From: Bradyrhizobium sp. RP6
Lineage (GTDB): Bacteria; Pseudomonadota; Alphaproteobacteria; Rhizobiales; Xanthobacteraceae
Reading direction: 5' to 3'
Assembly (NCBI RefSeq): GCF_003837805.1
Contig: NZ_RQIT01000006.1
Coordinates: 62,001 to 126,000 of the forward strand
Length of the DNA stretch: 64,000 nt
Every line of letters starts with the position of its first letter. The stretch's first letter is position 1. The position numbers were made by a program, and so were the translations under genes. The notes beneath the pieces are model-generated. The model was not told where the DNA came from and did not search any database. It was given only the letters and a program-made list of their open reading frames with translations. Shown here piece after piece: positions 1 to 10,166 of this stretch.

Positions 1-885
<885 letters not shown>

Positions 886-1210
886 GAGAGGCCTTCGAGA
901 TGTCGCCCGAATCAGCGGCTCAAAAGGCGCTGATTTGCGGGGCTATTTGTGCCATGAAAGACCGCTTGCGCCTAGCGCAAAGTATCTCCCGGCAACCCTT
1001 TGAACAGATAGGGTTTTTAGGCCGCTTTTCAAGGCTTTTGGAGGGCGATTTCCGGCACTGCAAAAAGCGCGATTCGAGGGGCCGTTTCGGGCGTTGCAAG
1101 ACGTGGATTTTGCGGGGGCGGGAAGTGGTTCCGAACAGTCTTGGCCGTGACATGCGGAGGCGTTCCGCAGGCCCGGCCGTGCGCTACGCCGTGCTGGAAG
1201 GCGGTGCGCC
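886..1210. other. Non-coding gap between gyrB and a secreted-protein gene
   Basis: This 325-base stretch has no convincing gene. Short open frames exist on both strands but lack a ribosome binding site and family-like sequence. Related words such as GGGGC followed by a T-run and GGGC recur several times, and purine runs are common. It must carry the gyrB promoter, but I see no clear -35/-10 pair. Confidence 0.4.
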
Positions 1211-3358
1211 TCAGTACATCTGAAGCGGGAGCACGTCTCCGCCTGGCCCCACCAGGAGGCCCCAGGCCTCGCCGGCCGCAACGGTCAGCGCTTCGGTGCG
1301 GGCCCGGCGTCCGGGCAGGCGCAGCGCGTAAAGGTACTTGCCGGGCGGCAGGTCGAGCATCGGGCCCTTCGGCGATTGCGGGCCGCCGGCGCCGGCCGCG
1401 ATCTTCACCGTCTGCTTGTTGATCGTCAGCGAGGCCTCGTTCGGTCCCATATTTCCGAGCATAAGCCGCGCCTGGCCTGCTTTCGGCACGATGTCGGCCT
1501 TGGCCGCGGCATCCGAATTCTTCTGCGCCAGATTGACCGTGGTCTCGCCCTTGGCGCGACCGAGCTTGAGCACGGCCGGGCCTTGCGGCGAGGTGAAGTC
1601 GATCTGTGCGCGTTCTGCGGACACGGTCGCGCCATCGGTCTTCTCCTGCCAGCCGAGCTTGGACAGCTCCGCACGGTAGAAGGCGAGGACGTCGCCGAGC
1701 GGGGCGGGAATGCTGGCCGCCAACTCGCGGCGGAACGGCATCTCGCTGCCCGGCATCTTGGTGGTGGCCAGCGATTTCGACGAACGCTGCGTCGGCACCG
1801 GCAGTGGGGAGTCAGGATCGGGCTTGAGCGGCTCGGAGGATCTGGCCTGCAGCTCCGCGCTCGCCGCTGGCCTGGCCGCTTCCGTCACCAGGCCAGATCC
1901 GTCGGCGCGGACCTTCACCTTCGGGCCCATCTGCATCACGGTCATCGAGATCGACTTGCCGCCCCTGGAGAATGCCATCACCGCCATGTTGGGCTGGTTG
2001 ATGACGGAGGGCTGCTCCTTCCAGCCCGCAGTCTTCAGCGTCGTGCGGTAGAACGTGCTGAGCGCCTTTACGGTCGAGGACGAAGAGAATTCCAGCCGGC
2101 CGTCGCCACCCTCGAACGTCACGGCCTCGGCAGTCGCGGGCAGCGGCACCGGCGTCTTGCTGTCGGCGAGCGCATTGAGCGGCGCATCGGATAGGGCGAC
2201 AGCCTGCGCCTTGCGCCTGGCCTCATCAGCGGCAATGAGCTGCTGAGCCGCACCCAACGCATCGCCAAGGAACTTCTCGTCGGCCTCCTTCTTCGCCCTG
2301 GCGCGGCCGGCAAGCGCCGATTCCTTCACCTGCGCGGTCAGGCTGATCATCGTGAAATCGTATTTGCGGCCGAGTCGCAGCACGCCGTTTTCCTCCGCCG
2401 AGGAAATCCTGATCGCGACCTCGTCGCCGGGGGCGAGGGGCGCGCTGCCATCCTCCTGCCAGCCGCGCGCGGCGAGCTCGCGATGATAGAAGGCGAGCAC
2501 GGCAGGCAGCTCGGCCATCGCCGCTGCCGCCATCTCGCGCTTGTTGGAGCTCGCGCTGCCCAGGCTCCGCGCGGATTTGGTCGGCTTGGGCCGCGGCAGG
2601 CCGGCCATGTCGTCGTCGGCCTGAAGTACCTCCGGCTGCGCGAACGGCGCCACCCGGATCTCGACATTGGTGCGGCCGTCGTCGCGGCGTGTCAGGGTCA
2701 GCATGACCGGCTTCTGCTTGTAGAACTGCGTCGTGTCGCCGTCGGGATGGTCGTAGAAGACGCGTACGCCGTTCGGGACGGTCTCGGCGAGATCGGCGTT
2801 CGGCCAGCGCGCCGCCGTCTCTGGCGTGAGCTTCCGCCAGCCCATCGTTGCCATCTCCTTGGCGAAGAAGGCCGAGGTCGCCTCGAGCGCGCCGGGCGCG
2901 ATGCAGCCGAGATAGGGCCGGGTCTCGTCGAACACGAGTTCGGTCGCGCCGTCCGGAAACGGCACATTGGAATAGATCCGGTTCGGCGTGTAGGACACGA
3001 CGGACTGGCCGCGGGCCTGCGTGAAGGAGGCACGGAGCCCCTGCGGTCCCTTCTTGAAGTTCAGCGCGGAGTTCTTCTCGTCCAGCGGATACACATAGGG
3101 CACCCAGCCGTCCGCGCTCAGCAGCTTCCTCGTGGCTTCCGACGTGGCTGCCACCCCGGTCGGCACGGCGTACGTCGCACGGTAGGTGTCCGGGCGCGAA
3201 GTGTCCTCCACCGCGCCGTCCATCCGCGGCAAGGCATGGACGTCGACGATGCCCTCGTCGGCTGCGCTCGCGGGACGTGGAGCGCTCACCATTGCGATGA
3301 CGCACGCAAGCAGCAGCCATCTTGCCGGGACTTGCGCCCCGCGCCGGATCATCGGCAT
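1211..3358 (-). CDS. Secreted protein with repeated FYxxxLxxxGWxE modules
   Basis: I do not recognise a named family. The start chosen is the ATG at 3358, which has GGGAG eight bases upstream; an ATG at 3391 lacks a ribosome binding site. About 715 residues follow. The N-terminus has a signal peptide (RWLLLACVIAMVSA, cut near ASAADE). A module ending in an aromatic helix and Gly-Trp recurs at least four times, near residues 165 (AFFAKEMATMGWRKL), 290 (AFYHRELAARGWQED), 435 (TFYRTTLKTAGWKEQ) and 560 (AFYRAELSKLGWQEK). Each is followed by beta-rich sequence. A weaker fifth copy may lie near residue 80. The C-terminal domain (LDLPPGKYLYALRLPGRR) matches the end of the adjacent upstream gene at 3499-4242, so the two are paralogues. 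An extracytoplasmic role is inference. Confidence 0.72.
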   Translation of the reverse strand: MPMIRRGAQVPARWLLLACVIAMVSAPRPASAADEGIVDVHALPRMDGAVEDTSRPDTYRATYAVPTGVAATSEATRKLLSADGWVPYVYPLDEKNSALNFKKGPQGLRASFTQARGQSVVSYTPNRIYSNVPFPDGATELVFDETRPYLGCIAPGALEATSAFFAKEMATMGWRKLTPETAARWPNADLAETVPNGVRVFYDHPDGDTTQFYKQKPVMLTLTRRDDGRTNVEIRVAPFAQPEVLQADDDMAGLPRPKPTKSARSLGSASSNKREMAAAAMAELPAVLAFYHRELAARGWQEDGSAPLAPGDEVAIRISSAEENGVLRLGRKYDFTMISLTAQVKESALAGRARAKKEADEKFLGDALGAAQQLIAADEARRKAQAVALSDAPLNALADSKTPVPLPATAEAVTFEGGDGRLEFSSSSTVKALSTFYRTTLKTAGWKEQPSVINQPNMAVMAFSRGGKSISMTVMQMGPKVKVRADGSGLVTEAARPAASAELQARSSEPLKPDPDSPLPVPTQRSSKSLATTKMPGSEMPFRRELAASIPAPLGDVLAFYRAELSKLGWQEKTDGATVSAERAQIDFTSPQGPAVLKLGRAKGETTVNLAQKNSDAAAKADIVPKAGQARLMLGNMGPNEASLTINKQTVKIAAGAGGPQSPKGPMLDLPPGKYLYALRLPGRRARTEALTVAAGEAWGLLVGPGGDVLPLQMY

Positions 3359-3498
3359 CGTCAAAGCTCCCGGATCTTGGCGCGTCGTCATGCTCGCGCA
3401 ATTGCAGGCTGCGACACCGTCGGCGCGGCCTCAGACGAGAAGTCGCGGCAGGAACCGGTCAGGTTCAACAGGCGCAGTGGGCGAACAGCAGACACGGT

Positions 3499-4242
3499 TC
3501 AATACAGCTGGAGCGGCGGCCACGTCTCTCCGTCGCGCCCGACCGTGAGCTCCCAGGCATCGCCAGCTGCGACGGTGAGCACGCTCGTCGTGGCCGGACG
3601 GCCCGGCGCGCCCAGCCTGTAGGCGTATTTGCCGGGTACGAGGTCCAGCGCGACGGCGTTCGCGCCGGCTGGTCGCGGGATGCTCCGCTCGTTGATCTCG
3701 AGCACGGCTTCGCTCTCGCCGATGTTGCTGAACACCAGCTTCGCCTGGCCGGGTTCGGGCAGGACGTTCGCCCGGGACGCGACATTCGAATTCTTCTGCG
3801 CGAGACGGACCGCGGTGCTGCCGCCGTTGCGTTCGAGCTCCAGCGTTGCCGGTCCGATCGGGGAGACGAAGGCGAGGCGCGCGCGATCGGCGGTGACCTC
3901 GGCGTCATCCTGCCGTTCCTGCCAGCCGAGCTTTCGAAGCTCGGCTCGATAGAAGGCGAGGACGTCACTGAGCGCTGCGGGCACGCGGGCTTCGAGCCTG
4001 GTCCGGAGCGGAGCTTCGATGCCGGGCATCACGGTGGTGTGGATCCCACGATAAGTGTAGCGGGTCGGTGCGGGCAGCTTGGCAGCGGGATCCAGCGTGA
4101 GCGCGGCCGAGAACAACGGCGGCAGGTTCGACACGAAGGCGCCGGCGCCTGCCGCGAGCAGGCAGCTCGCGACGAGAGCGAGGCCGCACGCAACAAGCTG
4201 CCATCGTGCCGGAGCTTGCGCCCCACGCTCCACCGTCGCCAT
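3499..4242 (-). CDS. Secreted protein, short paralogue of the neighbouring repeat protein
   Basis: This 247-residue protein has a signal or anchor segment (ARWQLVACGLALVASCLLAAGAGA). It holds a single copy of the module found four times in the gene downstream (AFYRAELRKLGWQER, then QKNSNVASRANVLPEPGQAK) and the same C-terminal domain (LDLVPGKYAYRLGAPGRPA...GDAWELTVG). Both proteins also begin alike (RGAQ-PARW-L-AC), so duplication involved the whole gene and module number changed afterwards. The start is supported by GGAG seven bases upstream. It is transcribed in the same direction as its paralogue with about 140 bases between them. Function is unknown. Confidence 0.72.
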   Translation of the reverse strand: MATVERGAQAPARWQLVACGLALVASCLLAAGAGAFVSNLPPLFSAALTLDPAAKLPAPTRYTYRGIHTTVMPGIEAPLRTRLEARVPAALSDVLAFYRAELRKLGWQERQDDAEVTADRARLAFVSPIGPATLELERNGGSTAVRLAQKNSNVASRANVLPEPGQAKLVFSNIGESEAVLEINERSIPRPAGANAVALDLVPGKYAYRLGAPGRPATTSVLTVAAGDAWELTVGRDGETWPPLQLY

Positions 4243-4352
4243 GCTCTTGCTCCAAAGGATATCGCGCGTGTCTGAAATCCTGCGCGATGGCGGCGTCCAG
4301 CAGCCACAAGCAGCTAGTCGCTGATGGAAACGGGCGGGTTCAATGTGGCGGC

Positions 4353-5489
4353 CTAGCTTCGGGCCGAGACTCGTCCGCTCTCGACGTCAAAGACTTCGCC
4401 GCCCGCGCCGATCTCGGTGAAGGCGGCAGGATCCGCACCGGTCAGCCACACCTGCGCGCCGAGCTTCTTCAGCTCTTCGAACAGTGCCGCACGGCGGTTC
4501 GGATCGAGATGCGCAACCACCTCGTCGAGCAGCAGCAGCGGCACGATGCCGGTCATCTCGGCGACCAGCGTCGCATGCGCGAGCACGAGCCCGATCAGGA
4601 GCGCCTTCTGCTCGCCGGTCGAGGCATCGCGCGCCGGCATGCTCTTGGGCGCATAGATGACCTGCAGATCGGTGAGATGCGGGCCGTCGGTGGTGCGGCC
4701 GGCAATCGCATCGCGCGGGCGGTTGTCGCGCAGGATCTGGCGGTAGCGGTCCTCGACCGAGGTCGCGGTCTCCTCGAGCAGCGCGTTCTCCATCCAGCCG
4801 TCGAGCGCGATTTGCGCCGAGGGGAAGGCGGATTCCTGCGCGCGCGCGTTGAGCATGCCGGTGAGCCTTGCTGCGGTCTGGCCGCGGGTTGCCGCGACCG
4901 CGACCGCAAGCTCAGCCGTCTCGCGCTCGATCGCGTCACACCAATGGTCGTCGTAGTTGCGCGTCTCCAGCAGGCGGTTGCGCGAACGCAGCGAGCGCTC
5001 GAGTGCGTTGATGCGGCTGGAATGCTCGCTGTCGATGGCGAGCACCAGGCGGTCGAAGAAGCGCCGCCGCTCGGAGGCTGCACCCATGAACAACCCGTCC
5101 ATCGCCGGCGTCAGCCACACCATGCGGATGTGATCGCCGAAGGCGCTGGCCGAACCGACCGGCTCGCGGTCGATGCGGCAGCGCCGGCTGACGGACGCGT
5201 CGGGGCGCGGCGCGTCGATGCCGGTGCCGAGCGTCGCCAGCCCCAGCGCGCCCTCGACCTGCGCCGACACCGCCCAGGAGCCGTCGCCCTGGTTGTCGGC
5301 GACGTCCTCCAGCGTCGCCCGCCGCAGGCCGCGTCCCGGCGACAGGAACGAGATCGCCTCGATGCAATTGGTCTTGCCCGCCCCGTTCGGCCCGACCAGC
5401 GCCACCATGTCAGCCGCCGTCTCGAGCCCCGCGGCCCGATAATTGCGAAAATGCGTCAGCGTCAGGCGATGAATGCGGGAGGGGGTCAT
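4353..5489 (-). CDS. recF: DNA replication/repair protein RecF
   Basis: RecF is an SMC-like ABC ATPase that loads RecA at gaps with RecO and RecR. The protein has 378 residues. The Walker A loop is GPNGAGKTNCIEAIS near residue 33; the ABC signature region includes STGEQKALLIGLVLAHA; Walker B is PLLLLDEVVAHLD; and the opening IHRLTLTHFRNYRA is typical. The ATG at 5489 is chosen over an upstream one at 5528 because the extra residues (MGCRVKPGNDRSN) are translated palindromic repeat, not conserved protein. A GIY-YIG gene separates it from dnaN. Confidence 0.95.
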   Translation of the reverse strand: MTPSRIHRLTLTHFRNYRAAGLETAADMVALVGPNGAGKTNCIEAISFLSPGRGLRRATLEDVADNQGDGSWAVSAQVEGALGLATLGTGIDAPRPDASVSRRCRIDREPVGSASAFGDHIRMVWLTPAMDGLFMGAASERRRFFDRLVLAIDSEHSSRINALERSLRSRNRLLETRNYDDHWCDAIERETAELAVAVAATRGQTAARLTGMLNARAQESAFPSAQIALDGWMENALLEETATSVEDRYRQILRDNRPRDAIAGRTTDGPHLTDLQVIYAPKSMPARDASTGEQKALLIGLVLAHATLVAEMTGIVPLLLLDEVVAHLDPNRRAALFEELKKLGAQVWLTGADPAAFTEIGAGGEVFDVESGRVSARS

Positions 5490-5497
5490 GTTACTTC

Positions 5498-5528
5498 TGT
5501 CATTGCCGGGCTTGACCCGGCAACCCAT
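5498..5528. repeat. GC-rich palindrome (copy 1 of pair around GIY-YIG gene)
   Basis: Contains CATTGCCGGGCTTGACCCGG, a stem around CCGGG/CCCGG, overlapping the region before recF. It is related in inverted orientation to the palindrome at 5833-5864 and to the pair at 10988-11073. Confidence 0.75.
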
Positions 5529-5536
5529 CGCCCGCT

Positions 5537-5824
5537 TCAGCGGGCAATTTCATCATATAGGTCTTGCCACGCGGGATTGCCCTTCACGATCAAATCGATC
5601 TTCCACTCGCGCGACCAGTGCTTCATGTTCTGTTCGCGTTGGAGGGCAGCGGCGATCGTGTCGTGTGCCTCGAAATAGACCAGGGTCTTCACCCCATAGC
5701 GTTTGGTGAAACCGTCTGCCAGCCCTTCGCGGTGCTCATAAACGCGTCTAACTAGATTGTTGGTGACGCCGATATAGAGTGTTCCACCGGGTTTGCTGGC
5801 GAGGATGTACACCCAATAAGTCAT
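5537..5824 (-). CDS. GIY-YIG nuclease superfamily protein, stand-alone
   Basis: This 95-residue single-domain protein belongs to the small UPF0213/YhbQ-like GIY-YIG group. The motif appears as WVYILASKPGGTLYIGVTNN (YIL...YIG), followed by the helix Arg in LVRRVYEHREG and the metal-binding Glu in ALQREQNMKHWSREWKIDLI. Members are thought to act on branched or single-stranded DNA, but most are uncharacterised. The gene interrupts the usual recF-dnaN adjacency. It is bracketed by two oppositely oriented GC palindromes only a few bases from its ends, which suggests it arrived as a small unit. Confidence 0.9.
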   Translation of the reverse strand: MTYWVYILASKPGGTLYIGVTNNLVRRVYEHREGLADGFTKRYGVKTLVYFEAHDTIAAALQREQNMKHWSREWKIDLIVKGNPAWQDLYDEIAR

Positions 5825-5832
5825 CTTGTTTG

Positions 5833-5864
5833 ATGGATGGCCGGGTCAAGCCCGGCCATGACGA
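5833..5864. repeat. GC-rich palindrome (copy 2 of pair around GIY-YIG gene)
   Basis: Contains GGCCGGGTCAAGCCCGGCC, an inverted version of the palindrome at 5498-5528. It lies eight bases beyond the start codon of the GIY-YIG gene and just past the 3' end of dnaN, where it could also form a transcript-ending hairpin. Confidence 0.75.
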
Positions 5865-5880
5865 GAAGAGAAAAAGCCCC

Positions 5881-6999
5881 TCACACCCGCATCGGCATCA
5901 GCACGTACAGGGCGCTCTTGTCGTCGCGGTCCTGCACCAGGGTCGGCGAGCCGGGGTCGGCGAGCTTCAGGGTTGCGACGTCGCCTTCGATCTGGGCGGC
6001 GATATCGAGGAGATAGCGGGAGTTGAATCCGATATCGAGGGCGTCGGAGGCGTATTCGACCTCCAGCTCTTCGGTCGCGCTGCCGGAATCCGGATTGGTC
6101 ACCGACAGCACCAGCTTGCCGGGCGACAGCGACAGCTTCACCGCCCGCCCGCGCTCGCTGGAGATCGTCGAGACGCGGTCGACCGCGTTCTCGAAATCCT
6201 TCTTGTCGACGACGAGCTCCTTGTCGTTGCCTTGCGGGATGACGCGGCCGTAGTCGGGGAAGGTGCCGTCGATCAGCTTCGAGGTCAGCACCACATTGCC
6301 GATGGTGAAGCGGATCTTGGCCTGCGACAGCTCGATCGTCATTTCGGCCTCGCTGTCCTCGATCAGGCGCTGCACCTCGCCGACGGTCTTGCGCGGCACG
6401 ATGACGCCGGGCATGCCCTCGGCGCCCTTGGGCTGCACCAGGTCGAGCTGGGCGAGGCGGTGGCCGTCGGTGGCGACGCCGCGCAGGGTGGCGGCCTTGG
6501 GCGTGCCGGCGGCGTGCAGATAGATGCCGTTGAGATAGTAGCGCGTCTCCTCGGTCGAGATCGCGAACTGGGTGCGGTCGATCAGCCGCTTGACGTCCTT
6601 GGCGGGGAGCGAGAAGGAGTGCGACATGTCGCCGGCGGCCAGATCCGGGAAATCGTTCTCCGGCAGCGTCTGCAGCGTGAAGCGCGAGCGGCCGGCGCGG
6701 ATCGCCAGCACGGCGCGGTCGCCGTCGGCCTCCAGCACGATCTGCGAGCCATCGGGCAGCTTGCGCACGATGTCGTAGAACATGTGCGCCGGGACGGTGG
6801 TGGAACCGGCAGTGGCGGTTTCCGCCGGCAGCGTCTCCGTCACCTCGAGGTCGAGGTCGGTCGCTTTCAGCGACAATTTAGCGTTCTCGGCGCGGACCAG
6901 CACGTTGCCGAGGATGGGAATCGTGTTGCGGCGCTCGACCACGCGGTGGACATGGCCCAGCGACTTCAGGAGTTGCGCGCGTTCGACCGTAACCTTCAT
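5881..6999 (-). CDS. dnaN: DNA polymerase III beta sliding clamp
   Basis: This is the ring-shaped processivity factor of DNA polymerase III. At 372 residues it has the usual length and three-fold repeated architecture. It begins MKVTVERAQLLKSLGHVHRV and ends with VQDRDDKSALYVLMPMRV, the conserved C-terminal MPMR that lines the peptide-binding pocket. Internal blocks FLLPAKD-like (SFSLPAKDVKRLIDRTQFAI), RYYLNGIYLH and the ATDGHRLA equivalent VATDGHRLAQLDL are all present. It lies downstream of dnaA in the same orientation, with 258 bases between them, so it may be co-transcribed or have its own promoter. Confidence 0.97.
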   Translation of the reverse strand: MKVTVERAQLLKSLGHVHRVVERRNTIPILGNVLVRAENAKLSLKATDLDLEVTETLPAETATAGSTTVPAHMFYDIVRKLPDGSQIVLEADGDRAVLAIRAGRSRFTLQTLPENDFPDLAAGDMSHSFSLPAKDVKRLIDRTQFAISTEETRYYLNGIYLHAAGTPKAATLRGVATDGHRLAQLDLVQPKGAEGMPGVIVPRKTVGEVQRLIEDSEAEMTIELSQAKIRFTIGNVVLTSKLIDGTFPDYGRVIPQGNDKELVVDKKDFENAVDRVSTISSERGRAVKLSLSPGKLVLSVTNPDSGSATEELEVEYASDALDIGFNSRYLLDIAAQIEGDVATLKLADPGSPTLVQDRDDKSALYVLMPMRV

Positions 7000-7257
7000 T
7001 GCACTACTCGCCCGATCCCCAAGGAAAACACAGCGTTGAGAAGGCCGGGCGGCGGGACGCGCGCCACGGCACCGAAGACCCCGAAAAGCCGGATCAACCC
7101 CCCGATATGACCAAAGCCGTCAGGGTCGCGCAAGGTGGCCCGGATGGCCCCCGGATTCAAGGGATTGCGGCCAGTTCCCCACGATTTACCGTCCCAGAAC
7201 GAAGACCGCCGCCCAGGCAAGGCCGGGGCGGCGGGAGCAGGGCGGGAGCCTAGGCCT

Positions 7258-8667
7258 TCATTCTTGGAGCTGGCGCTTCAGCGACTCGACCTCTTCCGAC
7301 AGCGCGGTGTCCTTGGAGACCAGCGCCTCGATCTTGCGCACGGCGTGCAGCACGGTGGTGTGGTCCCGTCCGCCGAAGCGGCGGCCGATCTCGGGCAGCG
7401 AGCGCAGGGTCAGCGTCTTGGCGAGATACATCGCCACCTGGCGCGGGCGGACCACGTTGGCGGTGCGGCGCGAGGACAGCAGGTCGGAGCGGCTGACATT
7501 ATACTGCCGCGCCACCACGCGCTGGATGTCCTCGATCTTGATCCGCTTCGGCTCCTGCGGCCGCACCAGGTCGCGCACCTCGTGCTCCGCCATCTCCAGC
7601 GTCACCGGCCGGTTGTTGAGCTTGGAATGCGCGAGCAGACGGTTGATCGCGCCTTCGAGGTCGCGGCCGTTATGAGTGATGGTGCGCGCCAGATAATGCA
7701 GCACCTCCTCGGGCACCTCGAACGTCGCATGATGGGCCCGGGCAGCCGCGACACGCGACTTGAGGATGCCGTGGCGCAGCTCCTCGCCGAGCGAGCCCAT
7801 TTCGACCACGAGCCCGCCGGCCAGTCGCGAACGCACGCGGTCATCGAGGCTTTCGAGGTCGGACGGCGGACGGTCGGCTGCGATCACGACCTGGCGGCCG
7901 GCGTCGATCAGCGCGTTCAGCGTGTGACAGAACTCGGCCTGCGTCGACTTGCCCTGGAGAAACTGGAGATCGTCGATCACGAGCACGTCGATGCCGCGCA
8001 GCGCTTCCTTGAAGGCCAGCGCCGTCTGCGTCTTCAGCGCGGCGACGAAGCCGTACATGAATTTTTCGGCGGTGAGATAAAGCACCTTGCGCTCGTTGCC
8101 GGAATTGCCGGCCCAGGTCACCGCCTGGAGCAGATGCGTCTTGCCGAGGCCGACGCCGGCATGGATGTAGAGCGGGTTGAACATCACGGGATCGCCGCGG
8201 CGACCTTCGGCGACCTGGCGTGCGGCCGCATGCGCCAGCGTGTTGGAGCGGCCGACGACGAAGCTCGCGAAGGTCAGGCGCGGATCGAGCGGCGAGCCGC
8301 CGAGCGCGTCGTGATTGGCCGAGACCGGCGCGGTCGCGGTCGAGCGCAGCTCCGGCGTCGGCGCGCGGCGCGCCTCGATCGGCGCGGGCGCTTCCTTCGC
8401 CTGCACCACCGGGCGCACGGCGGAACGAACGGTGAGGTCGATGCGATGCACTTCCGGCATCTCGGCCTGCCAGCACGACAGCACGCGCTCGGCATAGTGC
8501 GCCTGGATCCAGCTCTTCAGGAAACGCGTCGGCACCGACAGCCGCACGCTCTCGTCCTGCACGCCTTCCAGATCCATGCGTGCAAACCAGCTCGTGTAAA
8601 CGTCCTCGCCAACGCTCGAGCGCAGCCGACCCTTCACGCGTGACCAGCGATCCTGTTCCATTGTCAT
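7258..8667 (-). CDS. dnaA: Chromosomal replication initiator DnaA
   Basis: DnaA is the AAA+ initiator that binds DnaA boxes and opens the origin. The start chosen is the ATG at 8667, giving [20 protein letters not shown] and 469 residues; the reading frame is open upstream but not family-like. Domain I covers roughly residues 1-90, followed by a low-complexity linker ([20 protein letters not shown]). The AAA+ Walker A is [13 protein letters not shown] and Walker B is [13 protein letters not shown]. The C-terminal domain IV carries the DNA-binding signature [15 protein letters not shown]. The non-coding region upstream contains DnaA-box-like words, compatible with autoregulation. Confidence 0.97.
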   Translation of the reverse strand: MTMEQDRWSRVKGRLRSSVGEDVYTSWFARMDLEGVQDESVRLSVPTRFLKSWIQAHYAERVLSCWQAEMPEVHRIDLTVRSAVRPVVQAKEAPAPIEARRAPTPELRSTATAPVSANHDALGGSPLDPRLTFASFVVGRSNTLAHAAARQVAEGRRGDPVMFNPLYIHAGVGLGKTHLLQAVTWAGNSGNERKVLYLTAEKFMYGFVAALKTQTALAFKEALRGIDVLVIDDLQFLQGKSTQAEFCHTLNALIDAGRQVVIAADRPPSDLESLDDRVRSRLAGGLVVEMGSLGEELRHGILKSRVAAARAHHATFEVPEEVLHYLARTITHNGRDLEGAINRLLAHSKLNNRPVTLEMAEHEVRDLVRPQEPKRIKIEDIQRVVARQYNVSRSDLLSSRRTANVVRPRQVAMYLAKTLTLRSLPEIGRRFGGRDHTTVLHAVRKIEALVSKDTALSEEVESLKRQLQE

Positions 8668-9899
8668 CGTCAGAAAACTTCTCTTGAGAGATTTAGTTTC
8701 GTTGTGAGCGCCACGCAGGGTTCCTGCCACGGTCCCTGAATTGGCGCGACCTCAAGCGAGTCCATCGTCAGGCATGGCTCGACCGTTCGGCGCGGACGCC
8801 GCAGGTCAGATCAGCGATGTCTGGGGATGGAGGGGTCGCGAGGTCAGCGCGTACTCGGCGCTCTGTCACACGCGGGAGGCTGGATATCCGACGGAGCTAG
8901 AACGGCATCATTGGAATGGGAAACTTGCTTCAATACCGCGTTGAGTCCGTAAGACATGATACCTCCCCGTCCTGCCGTGATCACTCACGACAAGGTCCTG
9001 CGTGTCCTGAAGACAACCGCGCCGTACTCCTGTCGCGGATGCCTGCCCAATGTACTGGTCGTCCGCTCGACGTCGCCACCTTGCGCGCGCCGGGGTAGCA
9101 TTGCGATGTCTCTCATACTGCGCCGGGCGCGAGCGGGAAGATCCCGCCTGGAGACATTCAGACAAACAGCTACCATTCCCATATTACTATGGGTTTCGAA
9201 CCGACATCGCTTTTTGAAGCGTCGCCTACGTGCACACCGCCGCCGATTTGCACGTTCGCCCCGTTTCCTAAACCGCACTGGTCTGAAGATCGTGGGCGCC
9301 GCGGACGACTTAAGGAATACACTAAGCGGAAAGACTCGCAACGGAATTGATTCACACTTGAGGCGTCAAAAAACTTGACCTCGGTTAACGCCGCGCGCGA
9401 CTTGTTCACAGGCTCCGAAGCAAGTTTTTGAATCCGTGCACAGAATCGAGACTGTCTCGCATCGTGTGACATTTCTCGACCACCGCCAAATTTTTTTTAC
9501 AAATTCGTCACGCACGCTACGCGCGAGCGAATTTTCCAAATGCTTGTCGCTGCTATGTTGATAAGTGATTATTGGTGCACCGCTTTTCGAGACTGGTTTT
9601 GCAGGGTAACTCCAAGGCCGCGCGCCCCAGTGAATCTACGGTATGCAGGCCTCTCCTCCGTCGCCGATTCAATTCGAGCCCGCCGCGCAGGGGTTTTTGC
9701 AACGCGGTGAAGCCTCCGCCGTTGCAGGACATCGGCAATCAAAACGGCGGGACGAAAAATAACGCTGGCGATGCAAATCGTCCAACATCCGACCTCGCGT
9801 GACCGCTTGCGTGAATATGACAGTCAACAAAAAAGCCCGGCGCGATGCCGGGCTGTTTGACGCGCTGACCGGGTCGACCGATCAGATGGTGTCGCGAGA
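8668..9899. other. 1.2 kb non-coding region between dnaA and rpsT; possible origin
   Basis: No convincing gene lies here; the open frames on both strands lack family-like sequence. The part from about 9300 to 9580 is richer in A and T than the surroundings, with a T-run near 9490-9500 and DnaA-box-like words: TTGTTCACA at 9402-9410 (fits the relaxed TTRTNCACA), TGATTCACA near 9349-9357 and TGTTGATAA near 9556-9564 (one mismatch each). This could be the dnaA control region or a replication origin. In several alphaproteobacteria the origin lies near hemE instead, so confidence is low. Confidence 0.35.
9826..9854 (-). terminator. Rho-independent terminator of rpsT
   Basis: On the minus strand an eight-base stem AGCCCGGC/GCCGGGCT with a five-base loop is followed by a T-run (TTTTTTGTTG), 46 bases past the rpsT stop codon. 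Confidence 0.88.
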
Positions 9900-10166
9900 T
9901 TACTTCGCGAGCTTGGCGATCTGCGCGGTGAGGCGCGAGACTTTGCGGCTGGCGTTGTTCTTGTGAATGATGTTGCGCTGGGCGGCGCGCATCAGAGCGG
10001 GCTCGGCAGTCGCGAGGGCCTTCACGGCAGCGGCGCGATCGCCGGTCTTGATGGCTTCCTCGACGGTGCGCACGGCGCCGCGCATCTGAGTGCGGCGCGA
10101 CTTGTTGACGGCAGTGCGGCGGGCGATCTTGCGCGTCGCTTTCTTGGCGGAAGTGGTATTGGCCAT
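9900..10166 (-). CDS. rpsT: 30S ribosomal protein S20
   Basis: This small basic protein binds 16S rRNA early in small-subunit assembly. It has 88 residues starting [20 protein letters not shown], with the family sequence [19 protein letters not shown] and [20 protein letters not shown]. The ATG at 10166 is fixed by homology; the open frame extends upstream but is not protein-like. It is transcribed alone, from a good promoter about 250 bases upstream and into a strong terminator. Confidence 0.96.
   Translation of the reverse strand: MANTTSAKKATRKIARRTAVNKSRRTQMRGAVRTVEEAIKTGDRAAAVKALATAEPALMRAAQRNIIHKNNASRKVSRLTAQIAKLAK

Noticed and set aside
900..1281. Possible small genes in the gap after gyrB
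   Set aside because: Short overlapping frames on both strands have low-complexity composition and no ribosome binding sites.
4206..5678. Long plus-strand open frame opposite recF
   Set aside because: It overlaps recF completely in antisense, and its His/Arg/Asp-rich composition is typical of a shadow frame.
5779..8643. Long plus-strand open frames opposite dnaN and dnaA
   Set aside because: They are mirrors of dnaN and dnaA with no supporting motif.
8741..9802. Short open frames in the dnaA-rpsT gap
   Set aside because: None shows conserved-looking protein sequence or a good start; composition differs from real genes nearby.
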